This document shows, in pieces, positions 10,990-20,642 of a stretch of DNA of 64,000 nt. Numbering within the stretch: the stretch's first letter is position 1; each line of letters begins with the position of its first letter. The stretch comes from Planctellipticum variicoloris (GTDB lineage: Bacteria; Planctomycetota; Planctomycetia; Planctomycetales; Planctomycetaceae), in assembly GCF_030622045.1 (NCBI RefSeq), contig NZ_CP130886.1, positions 806,001-870,000 on the forward strand. Direction: 5' to 3'. The notes beneath the pieces are model-generated. The model searched no databases, was not told the origin of the DNA, and saw only the letters and a program-made list of their open reading frames with translations. A program made the translations under genes and the position numbers.

Positions 10990-13602
10990 ATGGACCGTCC
11001 CGTCACGCCGATGATGCAGCGGTATCTGGAAGTCAAAGCCCAGAATCCGGGAACGCTGCTGCTGTTCCGGATGGGCGATTTCTATGAGCTGTTCTACGAG
11101 GATGCCGAAGTCGCCGCACGGGTGCTCGGGCTGACGCTGACCAGTCGGGACAAGGGCTCGCCGAATCCGGTCGCAATGGCGGGCTTTCCATATCACGCGC
11201 TCGACGGCTATCTGCAGAAGCTGATTCGAGCCGGACACCGGGCGGCGATCTGCGAGCAGGTCGAAGACCCGAAACAGGCGAAAGGGCTCGTCAAACGCGA
11301 AGTCACTCGCGTCGTGACTCCCGGCACGCTGACCGAGGACTCGCTGCTCGATCCCAAAGTTTCGAACTACCTGGCGTGCGTCGCCCCGGGACGCGATGAG
11401 TGCGGGGTGGCGTGGCTGGAGCTGTCGAGCGGTCGGTTCTTCACGGCGGATGTCCCCGCCGGGCAGGTCGCCGACGAGATCGCCCGCATTCACCCTGCGG
11501 AATGCGTTGTCTGCGAAGAACATCGGCAGCACCCCGTCGTGCAGACGCTCAGGCAGATGTCCGGACTGCTGCTGACGGAACGGGCGCCGTGGTGCTTCTC
11601 CGCCGATGCCTGCCGCCGATTGCTGCTCGAACAGTTTCATACGCAGACGCTCGCCGGCTTCGACATCGAAGGCCAGACCGCAGGCATCACCGCGGCGGGA
11701 GCCCTGCTCGAATATGTCCGCGAGACCCAGAAAAGCAGCCTGGCCCATATCGTACGGCTGGAACCGTATCGCCGGGGAACCAGCCTGCTGATCGACGAAG
11801 CCACCCGGCGTTCGCTCGAGCTGACTCGCACGCTGCGCGGCGAAACGCGAGACGGAAGCCTGCTGGCGGTTATTGATGAAACCGTGACCCCGATGGGCGC
11901 CCGGCTGCTGGCGGAATGGCTGTCCAATCCATTGACCGATCGGCAATCGATCGAGCGCCGGCTGGCGGCGGTTCAGGAACTGGTCGACGACGCAATTTTT
12001 TGCCGCGATATTCGGGAACAGCTCAAGCAGGCGTACGATTTGCAGCGTCTGACCGCGCGGGTGGCGACCGGACGGGCTTCGCCGCGCGATCTGTCGTTTC
12101 TGGCTCGGACGCTGGCGTTGCTGCCGAAGCTCAAGGCCCGCCTGGTCGGCCGCTCGGCGAATTTGCTGGAGATGCTCGAACGCCGGCTCGACCTGTGCGC
12201 CGAGCTGCGGGGCGAAATCGAAACTGCCCTGGTCGACGAACCGCCGCTGCTGACCACCGACGGCGGCATGATTCGCGAGGGCTACCATCCCCAGCTCGAC
12301 GAGTGGCGGGATCTGGCGCGGGGCGGCAAGGAATGGATCGCCCGTTATCAGGCTCAGGAGATCCAGCGGACAGGCATCGGCAACCTGAAGGTCGGCTTCA
12401 ACCGGGTCTTCGGATATTACCTGGAGACGACCTCCGCTCAGGCGGATCGAGTTCCTCCGGAGTACATCCGGAAGCAGACGCTGAAGAACCAGGAACGGTT
12501 CATTACCCCCGAGCTGAAAGAGTACGAGGAGAAGGTGCTGCGGGCGGAAGGCCAGTCGATTCAGCTCGAACAAGAGCTGTTCGGGGCGTTGCGGGAGCGA
12601 GTTGGTTCCCAGGCCGCTCGGCTGCGCGAAAACGCCGAGGTTCTCGCGGAGCTGGATGTTCTGGCCGGCCTGGCGACGCTCGCCGTGAGCGCCCGCTACT
12701 GCCGTCCCGAGATCGCGGATGAACCGATCCTCGAAATCCGCGAAGGTCGGCATCCGGTCCTCGACCGGCTGAAGCCATCGGGCGAATTCGTCCCGAACGA
12801 CGTGCAGCTCGGCGAACCGCACGGTCGAGTGATGATCATCACCGGGCCGAACATGGCAGGAAAGAGCACCTACATCCGCCAGGCGGCGCTGATCTCGATT
12901 CTGGCCCAGATCGGTTCGTTCGTGCCGGCCGCGTCGGCCCGCGTCGGCATTGCGGACCGCGTCTTCGCTCGCGTCGGCGCCAGCGATGAACTGGGCAAGG
13001 GGCAGAGTACGTTTATGGTCGAGATGACCGAAACGGCTCGGATTCTGAACGCCGCGACGGCTCGCAGCGTGGTGATCCTGGACGAAATCGGGCGCGGCAC
13101 GAGCACCTACGACGGAATCTCGCTGGCCTGGTCGGTGACGGAGTATCTGCACGACGTCGTCGGCAGCCGCACGATGTTCGCCACGCACTACCACGAACTG
13201 ACGCAGCTCACCAGCTCGCTCAAGGAGGCAAGCAACTGGAATGTGGCGGTCCGGGAGCACAGCGGCGAAGTCGTCTTCCTGCACAAGATCGTGCCGGGTT
13301 CGGCCGACAAGAGCTACGGGATTCACGTCGCCCGGCTGGCCGGCGTACCTCCTGTCGTGCTGGAACGGGCGCAGGTGATTCTCGACCGGCTGGAGAACGA
13401 CCACCTGGACGAGCAGGGGAAGACGAAGATTCCCCCCCGCAAGACGCAGCGCAAACGCGAGCTGCAGTTGTCGTTGTTTGCCGAGGATCACCCGATCCTT
13501 GATGAGCTGCGGAAGATGAATCTCGAAGGTCTGTCGCCGAACGAAGCGCTCCAGGAACTGCATCGCCTGCGGGACAAGCTGGGCGCCGGAGCGCCCGGCT
13601 GA
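10990..13602 (+). CDS. mutS: DNA mismatch repair protein MutS
   Basis: 870 residues, standard MutS length. It recognises mismatches and couples ATP use to repair. The mismatch-wedge motif F-x-E is present (F31, E33 in GDFYELF), followed by connector, lever and clamp domains, Walker [10 protein letters not shown] (619-627), the DEIGRGTST Walker B segment and the THYHELT switch. ATG 10990 was chosen because it gives the usual MutS N-terminus ([11 protein letters not shown]); a TTG/GTG start inside the repeat would add non-conserved residues. Directly before it sits heptamer element copy A, with no clear ribosome-binding site. MutL is not in the window. It ends one base from the convergent rhomboid gene. 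Confidence 0.97.
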   Translation: MDRPVTPMMQRYLEVKAQNPGTLLLFRMGDFYELFYEDAEVAARVLGLTLTSRDKGSPNPVAMAGFPYHALDGYLQKLIRAGHRAAICEQVEDPKQAKGLVKREVTRVVTPGTLTEDSLLDPKVSNYLACVAPGRDECGVAWLELSSGRFFTADVPAGQVADEIARIHPAECVVCEEHRQHPVVQTLRQMSGLLLTERAPWCFSADACRRLLLEQFHTQTLAGFDIEGQTAGITAAGALLEYVRETQKSSLAHIVRLEPYRRGTSLLIDEATRRSLELTRTLRGETRDGSLLAVIDETVTPMGARLLAEWLSNPLTDRQSIERRLAAVQELVDDAIFCRDIREQLKQAYDLQRLTARVATGRASPRDLSFLARTLALLPKLKARLVGRSANLLEMLERRLDLCAELRGEIETALVDEPPLLTTDGGMIREGYHPQLDEWRDLARGGKEWIARYQAQEIQRTGIGNLKVGFNRVFGYYLETTSAQADRVPPEYIRKQTLKNQERFITPELKEYEEKVLRAEGQSIQLEQELFGALRERVGSQAARLRENAEVLAELDVLAGLATLAVSARYCRPEIADEPILEIREGRHPVLDRLKPSGEFVPNDVQLGEPHGRVMIITGPNMAGKSTYIRQAALISILAQIGSFVPAASARVGIADRVFARVGASDELGKGQSTFMVEMTETARILNAATARSVVILDEIGRGTSTYDGISLAWSVTEYLHDVVGSRTMFATHYHELTQLTSSLKEASNWNVAVREHSGEVVFLHKIVPGSADKSYGIHVARLAGVPPVVLERAQVILDRLENDHLDEQGKTKIPPRKTQRKRELQLSLFAEDHPILDELRKMNLEGLSPNEALQELHRLRDKLGAGAPG

Positions 13603-13603
13603 G

Positions 13604-14836
13604 CTACTTCGAATCCCAGGCTTTCCCCTGCAGTTCGACGATTCCGTCGTCGATCAGACGCTGACAGCGGGCGACGATGGCTTGACGGGATTTTTCCAGC
13701 GGCGGCGGGAGAGTCTGCCCCTGCAGTGGTTCGAGGATTCGCAGCGCATGTTGCGGTCGTTCGTGGTGCTGGACGAGAATCTCCGCCAGCAGCACGCGGA
13801 TCCGTTTCGATTTCTGCGGCGCGAGGGCGATGCAGGCTTCCATCAGCGGGACCGCGAGTCGCCAGTGCGAAGTCCGCCAGGCGGCGTCGGTCAAGGCGAG
13901 CAGAAGGTCTTCGGGCAGATCGGGAGATTCGTTCAATTGCCGCAGCCGTTCGTAGGTCTGCAGAGCCGCGAACGACTGGCGAGTCCGAAGTTGTTTGCGA
14001 ATCTTCGCCAGCAGTTTCTGCTGCGGGCCGGCGTCGACGGTCTCTTTGGCATCGGCTTCCGGATCGGGGGGCTGCTTGCGCCTGCGCCGCTGCGGAGCTC
14101 TGTCCCCGGCATGGTCTGCGAACTCGTCCATCAGGCGAATGTGCCGGCCGGTCAGGACCGAGTAGAGATCCCAGTTCTCGCACTCGACCCAGCCGGCGCG
14201 GACGAAGACCGTGCCGACGAGAAATCCGAGGACCGCACCACTGAGATGCAGCAGTTCGGTCCCGACCACGAAGCCGTCGAGAGCGGCCATCAGCAGGTCC
14301 CAGCCGATGTAGAAGCCTGCGAAGACGTAGATCGGAACTTCGAACGAACCGATCATGCCGGCGCCAAACAGGCCGAACGCGGGAATCAGACACTCAAGGT
14401 CGTTGCGGGGCGCCCAGACGACGGCGACGGCCATGAGTCCGTAGATGGCGGCCGAGGCGCCCAGCGACCCGGCGAACTCTCCTTCGGGGACCGTGTGATG
14501 CAGCAGAGCGATTTGCTCGAGGGCGCTTTGGAGGATACCGAGGCCGAGGTAGAGCGGGACGAAACGTCGCCAGCCAAGTTTGCCTTCGACGACCAGGCCG
14601 AAACTCCACAAGAACACCATGTTGCCGACCAGATGGAATACGCCGGCATGCAGGAACATGCTCGTGAGCCACTGAAGCGGATGAATTCCCCCCCCGTACC
14701 AGAGCGTGTATTCGTCGGGATGCGGCCACCAGCCAGTGCCGACGGCGACCAGCGAGAGAAAATTGGCCGCGATCAGCCCGACCGTGCCGGCCGGCCAGTG
14801 GTAGATCGGGGCGTCGGTGTTGTAGGGGATCAGCAT
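13604..14836 (-). CDS. Rhomboid-family intramembrane serine protease with C-terminal helical domain
   Basis: 410 residues from ATG 14836 (the N-terminus MLIPYNTDAPIYHWP looks like the natural one); an in-frame ATG at 14899 would add 21 residues. The rhomboid core has HLVGNMVF in helix 2 (H68, N72), catalytic S128 in GASAAIYG and H197 in LLHLSG, so the Ser-His dyad is intact. It should cut membrane proteins within the bilayer. After the membrane domain comes a basic linker and a soluble helical, TPR-like region of about 150 residues. Its 3' end is one nucleotide from the mutS stop codon, so the two converging transcripts must overlap. Confidence 0.88.
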   Translation of the reverse strand: MLIPYNTDAPIYHWPAGTVGLIAANFLSLVAVGTGWWPHPDEYTLWYGGGIHPLQWLTSMFLHAGVFHLVGNMVFLWSFGLVVEGKLGWRRFVPLYLGLGILQSALEQIALLHHTVPEGEFAGSLGASAAIYGLMAVAVVWAPRNDLECLIPAFGLFGAGMIGSFEVPIYVFAGFYIGWDLLMAALDGFVVGTELLHLSGAVLGFLVGTVFVRAGWVECENWDLYSVLTGRHIRLMDEFADHAGDRAPQRRRRKQPPDPEADAKETVDAGPQQKLLAKIRKQLRTRQSFAALQTYERLRQLNESPDLPEDLLLALTDAAWRTSHWRLAVPLMEACIALAPQKSKRIRVLLAEILVQHHERPQHALRILEPLQGQTLPPPLEKSRQAIVARCQRLIDDGIVELQGKAWDSK

Positions 14837-15092
14837 GACGGCGGTCCGGACGTGCGGCGGCGGCCGGGCGCTGATCGGCCGCGCAGTCGGAGATGCCATA
14901 ACACGTCGGGAACGCGGATTCCATCGGGAGGGATCAAAAAGGGTGAAGCAGTCGCCGTGTCTACGGTTTGAGCCGAACGCTGTCGCTTGCGAAATCGACA
15001 GATTTTGATGGCGAGCGTTCGTCGAACGCCCTGTGAGCTGGTAGTGTGGTTTTGAGAAGTTCCTGGGGACAGCGCCGTCCGGGAGTGAGCGA

Positions 15093-16025
15093 ATGCGTTG
15101 GTTTCGCAGAGAGATGACAGGGATCCTCGCGGCCCTGGGGCTGGTGATCGGTGGGCAGGTTTTCGCTGGAGCGCAAGAATCGCCGCCGTTCCTCCTGGAA
15201 AGGATGCAGGTCGAGGGGCTGGAGAATGTTTTTCGAGTCCGCCCGGATCTCTATAGCGGCGGGCAGCCGACCGAAGCGGGGTTTGCCGAACTGGCGAAGC
15301 TGGGAGTGAAGACGGTTATCTCGGTCGACGGCGCCGCCCCGGAGCTGGACCTGGCTCGCAAATACGGAATGCGCTACGTCCACCTGCCGATCGGCTATGA
15401 CAGCGTTCCGGTCGAGCAGCAGCGGAAACTCGTCAAAGCCCGGCTCACGTTTCCTGGACCGGTTTATATCCATTGCCACCACGGCAAGCATCGCGGACCG
15501 GCGGCGGTGATATCGCTTTGCCGGGCGACCGATCCGACGTTGACGGCCGCCAGGGCCGCCGATTCACTGAAAGTGATGGGAACCGCGGCCCGTTATGCCG
15601 GACTGTACGCATCTGTCGCGGCGGCCAGACCGCCGACCGATGAGGCGCTTCGCAAGCTGTCGGCCGAGTTTCCCGAGAAGGTGGCGGTCTCGGCGATGGC
15701 CGAGCAGATGGGCGCCATCGACGGTGCCTGGGACCGTTTGAAAGCCGCCGCAAAGGAGGGAGCTGCGCAGGGAGCCGATCGGCGGGCACTGCTGGCTTCC
15801 GTCGTCGAGCTCGAGGAGCTGGTGACGGAGGCTGGTCGGCTGGTCGAAGGTGACGCGCCAGGCTTGAAGCCTGCGTTCACGACGGCGACGACCCAGATCC
15901 GCCGGGAACGGGAGAGCCTGGAAAAGCCGAACGCGGCGATCTCCACGGAAGACGTCAATCAACTGGCGGCCCGGCTGGAGCAGAGCTGCAACCAGTGCCA
16001 CGCGGTTCATCGCGATCGGAAGTGA
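15093..16025 (+). CDS. Secreted dual-specificity-type phosphatase fused to a C-terminal c-type heme motif
   Basis: 310 residues with a signal peptide ending near residue 26 (GGQVFAGAQES). Residues about 40-180 look like a cysteine phosphatase of the DSP/PTP or DUF442 type: the P-loop is HCHHGKHR, giving C128 and R134 in the C-x5-R pattern. The remaining 130 residues are mostly helical and end in CNQCH (C299, C302, H303), a single covalent-heme site in the C-terminal position seen in four-helix cytochromes c'. The export signal fits heme attachment outside the cytoplasm. ATG 15093 follows GGGAGTG. Function is unknown; a redox-controlled phosphatase is a guess. The general acid Asp of the phosphatase was not located with confidence. 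Confidence 0.72.
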   Translation: MRWFRREMTGILAALGLVIGGQVFAGAQESPPFLLERMQVEGLENVFRVRPDLYSGGQPTEAGFAELAKLGVKTVISVDGAAPELDLARKYGMRYVHLPIGYDSVPVEQQRKLVKARLTFPGPVYIHCHHGKHRGPAAVISLCRATDPTLTAARAADSLKVMGTAARYAGLYASVAAARPPTDEALRKLSAEFPEKVAVSAMAEQMGAIDGAWDRLKAAAKEGAAQGADRRALLASVVELEELVTEAGRLVEGDAPGLKPAFTTATTQIRRERESLEKPNAAISTEDVNQLAARLEQSCNQCHAVHRDRK

Positions 16026-16211
16026 TCAGATCGGACGCCGTCGCGACTGCGAAATGAGGAAACAGTCTTTGAAAACCGGCTAAAACTCATCTCGACAGTC
16101 CGAACGGAATCTGCCATAAGCCCGCCATCCCCTGTCTCCCCTCAATTCGCTCGCAATGTTTCGCTCCGGGCCATCGCCGGGCCGGCGAAGCTGCGCTCCG
16201 GAGTCCTGGAA

Positions 16212-16472
16212 ATGGTCAGGCCGCAACTTGTCCTGATGCTCTGCATGGCTACGCTTGCCGTCGGAAACGTCGGCTGTTCGACGTTCGGAGGCCGGTCGGT
16301 CTTCAGTCGCGACAAGCAGTGGGAGCCCGACGCCGGCGAGGAAGACAAGTGGGCTGACGTCGGCAAAGAAGCTCGCGGGAATCGCCGGGTGGAGAAGAAT
16401 CGCGATCCGATCGACAAACTGCTCTGGTCGGATGAGGCGCAGCAGATCAACAGGAGTCTTGGCGTCGAGTAG
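16212..16472 (+). CDS. Small lipoprotein of unknown function
   Basis: 86 residues. A lipoprotein signal peptide (LVLMLCMATLAVGNVGC) puts a modifiable cysteine at residue 22, and the remainder is short, charged and probably unstructured, ending IDKLLWSDEAQQINRSLGVE. No family recognised. It converges on the response regulator gene with a 10-bp gap. Confidence 0.7.
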   Translation: MVRPQLVLMLCMATLAVGNVGCSTFGGRSVFSRDKQWEPDAGEEDKWADVGKEARGNRRVEKNRDPIDKLLWSDEAQQINRSLGVE

Positions 16473-16482
16473 CGGCCCTGGT

Positions 16483-16920
16483 TCAGGTACTCTTCTTGCG
16501 GGTGACTCGTTTGACGGGGCCGGCCTTCGGTTCGGGAGCCTGCTCGCCCGCAAGGATTCGGCGTACCGATTCGAGCAGCGTTTCCATCGGAAACGGCTTG
16601 CGCAGGTAGTCGGAAACGCCCAGCATTTCAGCGTACGCTTTATGCCGACCTCCTTCATTGGCCGTGATCATGATCACGAAGGGGGGCTTTTCGAGTGTGC
16701 GCAGGAACTCCAGCACCGGAAAACCACCCATGCGGGGCATCATCATGTCGGTGATGACCAAGTCCGGCTTTGCCGTTTCGATCTGTCGCTGGCCATCGAC
16801 GCCGTTGCTGGCCATGACGACGCGATAACCGGCGTTCTGCAGAACGCTCTGCAGCGTCCCGGCGATTTCGCGGTCGTCGTCGATGATCAGAATGGTCTTT
16901 TCGGCCGATCCGGTGGACAT
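16483..16920 (-). CDS. Response regulator, receiver domain with short basic tail
   Basis: 145 residues. Receiver landmarks are D14-D16, phospho-acceptor D58 (VITDMMMPRMGG), T86 and K108, all intact. The 25-residue C-terminal tail (PKAGPVKRVTRKKST end) is Lys/Arg-rich and carries no recognised output domain. ATG 16920 begins ten residues before the first beta strand. The adjacent genes are not two-component partners. Confidence 0.9.
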   Translation of the reverse strand: MSTGSAEKTILIIDDDREIAGTLQSVLQNAGYRVVMASNGVDGQRQIETAKPDLVITDMMMPRMGGFPVLEFLRTLEKPPFVIMITANEGGRHKAYAEMLGVSDYLRKPFPMETLLESVRRILAGEQAPEPKAGPVKRVTRKKST

Positions 16921-17153
16921 AACGCGCCTGTCACGAACATCTGGAATGCTTCCGACTCCTGCATAGTAGGAGCGGGGGGGGCGATTCTCAAGCGGCCTCT
17001 CCGGTTTCCGCCCGAGATGTGGACTTGCGATTCGCCCGACGGAGGACCAAACTGCACTCGGTCCAAGGTCGGAATTCCGGCCAAGGAAGTTTTGTTTTGC
17101 GTCTGAAACGGCAGGGTTTCCGGCTCCCGGCCGCCAGGGGATGTGCTGTGAAC

Positions 17154-17975
17154 ATGATGAACGCGCTGCGCCGCAAAGCCCGCCGCCGCTGTCCCCTGTA
17201 TCTCACTGCGGAAGAACGCGAAGGACTCCGGGCGGCAAGCCGGTTCAATGCCGACCTGATGGACTATCTCCGCCCGTTCGTCCTGCCCGGCACGACGACA
17301 GACCAGCTCGACAAGCTGGCCTATGAATTTACCGTCGGACACGGCAATCGCCCGGCCTGCCTAGGGTACAAGGGCTACCCCAAGACGATCTGCACCAGCG
17401 TGAACGAGGTCGTCTGCCACGGAATTCCCGACAACACCCCGCTTCGCGAGGGGGACATCGTCAATGTCGACCTGACTTCGATCGTCGACGGCTGGTACGG
17501 CGACTCGTCGGAAACCTTTCTGGTGGGCCAGGTCGCCGGCGAGGCCCGCCGGCTGGTGCAGGTGACGTTCGACTCGCTGTACGTCGGCATCGCCGCCGCG
17601 CAGCCCTTCGCCAAACTGGTCGACGTCGGTCGGGCGATCGAGCGGTTCGCCCGGACGCATCGCGTCGAGGTCGTGCAGGAGTACCAGGGGCACGGGATCG
17701 GCCGCGAGTTTCACCAGGAACCGGGCGTTCCCCACTATGTCCCGCAGCGGGGCCAGTCGCAGGTCGTGCTGGAGCCTGGCATGTGCTTCACGATCGAGCC
17801 GATGCTCAACGCGGGTACCTGGCGGACGTTCGTCGACAGCCGGGACAACTGGACGGTTCGGACGCTGGACCTGTCCCTCTCGGCCCAGTTCGAGCACACC
17901 GTGCTGATTACGGAAACCGGTCCCGAGATCCTGACGACCACCAAGCTCGGCCCGCAGCCGGGGCACACATTTTAG
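17154..17975 (+). CDS. map: Methionine aminopeptidase, type I
   Basis: 274 residues. It removes the initiator methionine from new proteins. All five metal ligands are present: D106, D117, H180, E215 and E247, along with the CHG histidine H89. ATG 17154 gives an N-terminus with a short basic extension ([12 protein letters not shown]) before the catalytic fold. A GTG at 17148 is better spaced from AGGGG (17136-17140) and may be the true start. The stop codon TAG (17973-17975) overlaps the first heptamer of element B. Confidence 0.95.
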   Translation: MMNALRRKARRRCPLYLTAEEREGLRAASRFNADLMDYLRPFVLPGTTTDQLDKLAYEFTVGHGNRPACLGYKGYPKTICTSVNEVVCHGIPDNTPLREGDIVNVDLTSIVDGWYGDSSETFLVGQVAGEARRLVQVTFDSLYVGIAAAQPFAKLVDVGRAIERFARTHRVEVVQEYQGHGIGREFHQEPGVPHYVPQRGQSQVVLEPGMCFTIEPMLNAGTWRTFVDSRDNWTVRTLDLSLSAQFEHTVLITETGPEILTTTKLGPQPGHTF

Positions 17976-18073
17976 CGGAAAGCTTGAAGCGGATAGCGGA
18001 GAGCCAGAAGGATGGTCGCCTGGCAATTTGAAATCTGTCTGGCTTTCCGCTCTCGACTCTCCGCCTTCAGGCT
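17974..18073. repeat. Heptameric palindromic intergenic element, copy B
   Basis: Left arm (17974-18008): AGCGGAA, AGCTTGA, AGCGGAT, AGCGGAG, AGCCAGA. Right arm (18038-18073): TCTGGCT, TTCCGCT, CTCGACT, CTCCGCCT, TCAGGCT. The arms pair imperfectly around a 29-bp centre. The first unit includes the A and G of the map stop codon, and the last ends five bases before the ATG of the DUF3891 gene, with CCTCC between. The heptamer wording differs from copy A but the phase and the AGCCAGA/TCTGGCT core are the same. Confidence 0.8.
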
Positions 18074-18078
18074 CCTCC

Positions 18079-19095
18079 ATGCTCGTCCGCAACGCTGGCG
18101 ATGACTGGCTGCTGATCACGCAGGGTGACCATGCGCGACTGGCGGCGGATCTGGCGGCGGCTGTTGCGAAGCCCCCTGCTCTGCCCGGTGGAATCGTCTG
18201 GGCCGATGTGGTCGACGCCATCCGCCACCACGATGACGGCTGGTTCGAACGAGACGCCCGACCTGTGTGGGATTCTGATCGCCGGCGGGTCCGCAACTTC
18301 GACGAATACTCCCTACCCGAGGCGACTGCGATCTGGCGGGATTCCGTTCGTCGGGTGCATGCCCTGGCCACGCAGCCCGCGGAATGGTTCGACCGTCGCA
18401 TCGACCGGCGTCTGTACGAATGGGTCTGGTGCGCCCTGTCGGCAGCATCCTCGCCGCTGACTTGGGAGGAACTGGCGGCCAGATATATCGAGCAGGTGGG
18501 GCCGCCGGTTCCTGAAGCCGGCCTGCGCGAGGTCGTTGACGCGATGTGCGCCGCGGGGATTGCCCTGCGGGAGGATTTCCGTCTGGCCCTGAATCCGTGG
18601 CATCGACCGCGGGCGAGTCTCGCCGCGCTGTGGGTCAGCAGCCACTTCGATGTGTTGGCCGAACTGGCGGAAGCCCGCCACGCCGACGATTTCGTCCAGG
18701 TCGCCGCGGCTCGCGTGTTTCGCGCCGACCACCGGCGCTGGTACGAAGCGGCAGAAACCGCATGCTCGGGCCTCGTGTCGCCGGAGGAGTTCGCGGAGCT
18801 TGCAGAGATCGGCTTCCGTGCGGTGCAGCTTTTCGATCGGCTCAGTCTGGAACTGTGTCGGCAGACGTCGCCATTCCGGCTGGAAGTCGCGGTTCCCGGC
18901 TGGCCGCGACTGGTGTTGAGAATTGAAGGTGAATCCTTCGGCCTTGCCCCCGCAGTGCTCAGTCCCCTGCCGACAACATTCGAGGTCGGCGCGCTGAGAA
19001 TTCCGAAGTCGGCGGAGGATTCCGCCGAATCGTGGGACGCCGCCGTTCACGCGAGCGGGCGGCAATTGCAGTGCTGGACGGTGATTCCAAGCTAA
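18079..19095 (+). CDS. DUF3891 family protein
   Basis: 338 residues, soluble, no signal peptide. The N-terminal WLLITQGDHARLAADLA and the IRHHDDGW motif match DUF3891, a bacterial family without a known function; conserved His/Asp residues in DHA and HHDDGW hint at a metal-binding HD-like helical fold, but this is inference. ATG 18079 was taken because the DUF begins at once; an alternative start at 18028 would lie inside heptamer element B. Confidence 0.7.
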   Translation: MLVRNAGDDWLLITQGDHARLAADLAAAVAKPPALPGGIVWADVVDAIRHHDDGWFERDARPVWDSDRRRVRNFDEYSLPEATAIWRDSVRRVHALATQPAEWFDRRIDRRLYEWVWCALSAASSPLTWEELAARYIEQVGPPVPEAGLREVVDAMCAAGIALREDFRLALNPWHRPRASLAALWVSSHFDVLAELAEARHADDFVQVAAARVFRADHRRWYEAAETACSGLVSPEEFAELAEIGFRAVQLFDRLSLELCRQTSPFRLEVAVPGWPRLVLRIEGESFGLAPAVLSPLPTTFEVGALRIPKSAEDSAESWDAAVHASGRQLQCWTVIPS

Positions 19096-19270
19096 GCCCA
19101 AGCGAACCGACATGACCGTCGGGGTTGTTCAATACGGAGTCTGGGCTCGCACGTCATGTCAGCATTTAAAATTCCAAACTGAACTCTTGCGAACACTGTA
19201 CTGAACGGCGTAAAAAGCGTGTTCAGAACAGGGGCGGTTTTTCTGTCTGGCCCGTCGCGGAGTTTCCGTC

Positions 19271-20014
19271 ATGAACCGATTCGGGACGTGGTGGCATTGC
19301 ATGACCTGCACAGTTTTGTGGGCTGCCGCCATGCTCGCCAGCCGCGCGAGCGATGTTCTGGCTCAGCCGAAGGCCAGTAAGGCCCCCATCAAATGGCAAG
19401 TGCTGCATCTGGCCAGTAAGGCGCCCCGCCGCGGCGTCCATCCGCTCGACGAAAAGAGCGGGCTGAAGAACCTGCCGGAATTGAACCTCGTCGGCCCCAG
19501 TCCCGGCCATCCGTTTCTGCTGGGGAACTTCGCCATCAACGGACGGTTCGGGGTTCAGGACGCGGCCCTGATGCGGACAGAAGGGCTCAACGCGGCGATC
19601 CTGCTGGGCGAGGTCGAAGATTTCGAGCTGGAAGGCCTGGTGAACGCCGAGGGGCTGGGAGGATGGTTCTGGCTGCTCGGTTTCGCCGACGGACATGGCT
19701 ACCTCGTCTACAACGTGACGATGAAGACCAGCGGCAGCCCTTGGCAGTTCTGCGAGATTCGCGGAAACAAGGCGATCGAAGAATCTCACCGCGAAATCAA
19801 CCGCCTGGAATGGAAGGGCGTGCAGCCGCTGGCCCTGTCGGTCAAGGCGAAAAAGCTGTCGCTCCGAGTCGGGTCGGCGCGCCTGGCCGATGGCATCGAC
19901 GTCGATAACTACGGTAAAGGGCAACTGATTCTCGGGACCTACGATACTCAGTACGGAGCGCTCCCGGTGCGGGTGAGCTCCTTGCGGGTCCGGGAAATCA
20001 AGCCGCCGGACTGA
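19271..20014 (+). CDS. Secreted protein, jelly-roll (DUF1080-like) fold suspected
   Basis: 247 residues with a signal peptide (cleavage near DVLA-QP, residue 31). The mature part has alternating beta-strand patterns with sequence features of laminin G/concanavalin-like modules common in planctomycete secreted proteins (LEGLVNAEGLGGWFWLLGFADGHGYLVY, here described rather than matched). No catalytic residues could be assigned. It stands alone in its unit. Confidence 0.6.
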   Translation: MNRFGTWWHCMTCTVLWAAAMLASRASDVLAQPKASKAPIKWQVLHLASKAPRRGVHPLDEKSGLKNLPELNLVGPSPGHPFLLGNFAINGRFGVQDAALMRTEGLNAAILLGEVEDFELEGLVNAEGLGGWFWLLGFADGHGYLVYNVTMKTSGSPWQFCEIRGNKAIEESHREINRLEWKGVQPLALSVKAKKLSLRVGSARLADGIDVDNYGKGQLILGTYDTQYGALPVRVSSLRVREIKPPD

Positions 20015-20244
20015 CCCGCAATTCCACTGCAAATGACGCAAGGTTTTGTGAGCGAATGTGTTGCGGCGTTGATGGGGCGGTCGGTGACAACCAGGGCTGA
20101 CTGCCGCAGGCCTTCGCTTCCGCAAGGGTGGCCCGGCTGCTACACTCTGTGGCCCGGCGGATCGACCCTTGAGCCGGAATTCGTCGACTCTCTGCCGCGG
20201 ACATGTTCGCGGTTCCGTGTTCCTGTTACGTCTCCGGTGAGATC

Positions 20245-20421
20245 ATGACCAGCCGCATTCTCAAAAAAATCGAAGTCAAAAAAGCCCTGGCGGAAAAGTA
20301 CGAACGTCTGGCGTCCGTCGCGGGCAGCCAGCCGAAGAAGACGTTCCACTTGTTCCATGCCAAGCGGTTCCGGAATCAGGTGAAGGCCATCGAGCAGTCT
20401 CTGGCCGCTCGCGCCGAGTAG
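20245..20421 (+). CDS. Small basic protein of unknown function (58 aa)
   Basis: 58 residues, strongly basic (repeated Lys/Arg/His), predicted helical, with no signal peptide. ATG 20245 follows GGTGAG; an upstream start at 20203 would add non-conserved residues. It has its own intrinsic terminator just downstream, which supports it being a real expressed gene. It does not match the TIGR04137-type planctomycete small basic protein as I recall it. RNA or DNA binding is possible from charge alone. Confidence 0.65.
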   Translation: MTSRILKKIEVKKALAEKYERLASVAGSQPKKTFHLFHAKRFRNQVKAIEQSLAARAE

Positions 20422-20453
20422 TTCCTCGGTTGAGGCCCGCTGCAGACATGTTG

Positions 20454-20489
20454 CAACCCGCTCTTCTCAGGGCGGGTTGTTTCGTTTTC
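20454..20489 (+). terminator. Intrinsic terminator after the 58-aa gene
   Basis: Stem CAACCCGC/GCGGGTTG (8 bp, 10-nt loop) followed by TTTCGTTTTCT. Confidence 0.75.
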
Positions 20490-20642
20490 TGACGGCGATG
20501 CCAGGGATTCCTGAAATTCCGCATGTTCTGCATTTTCCGAATTTGACAGCGGTCTCCCTGCCCCTTTAGCGTGGAACGGATGAAGCCTTCGCCGCGTGGG
20601 CCGCGGCTGGAGGGCTTTGACTGGTATTCGGGGAGGGGAAAC

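Noticed and set aside
10987-13563. Long minus-strand frame (858 codons) opposite mutS
   Set aside because: Its product has no motif and is full of Gln/Arg/Asp repeats, as expected for the complement of a high-GC gene. MutS motifs on the plus strand are complete.
13581-13596. GGGCGC/GCGCCC hairpin at the 3' end of mutS as a terminator
   Set aside because: Only six base pairs, lies within the coding end and has no T tract; likely a coincidence of Gly/Ala codons.
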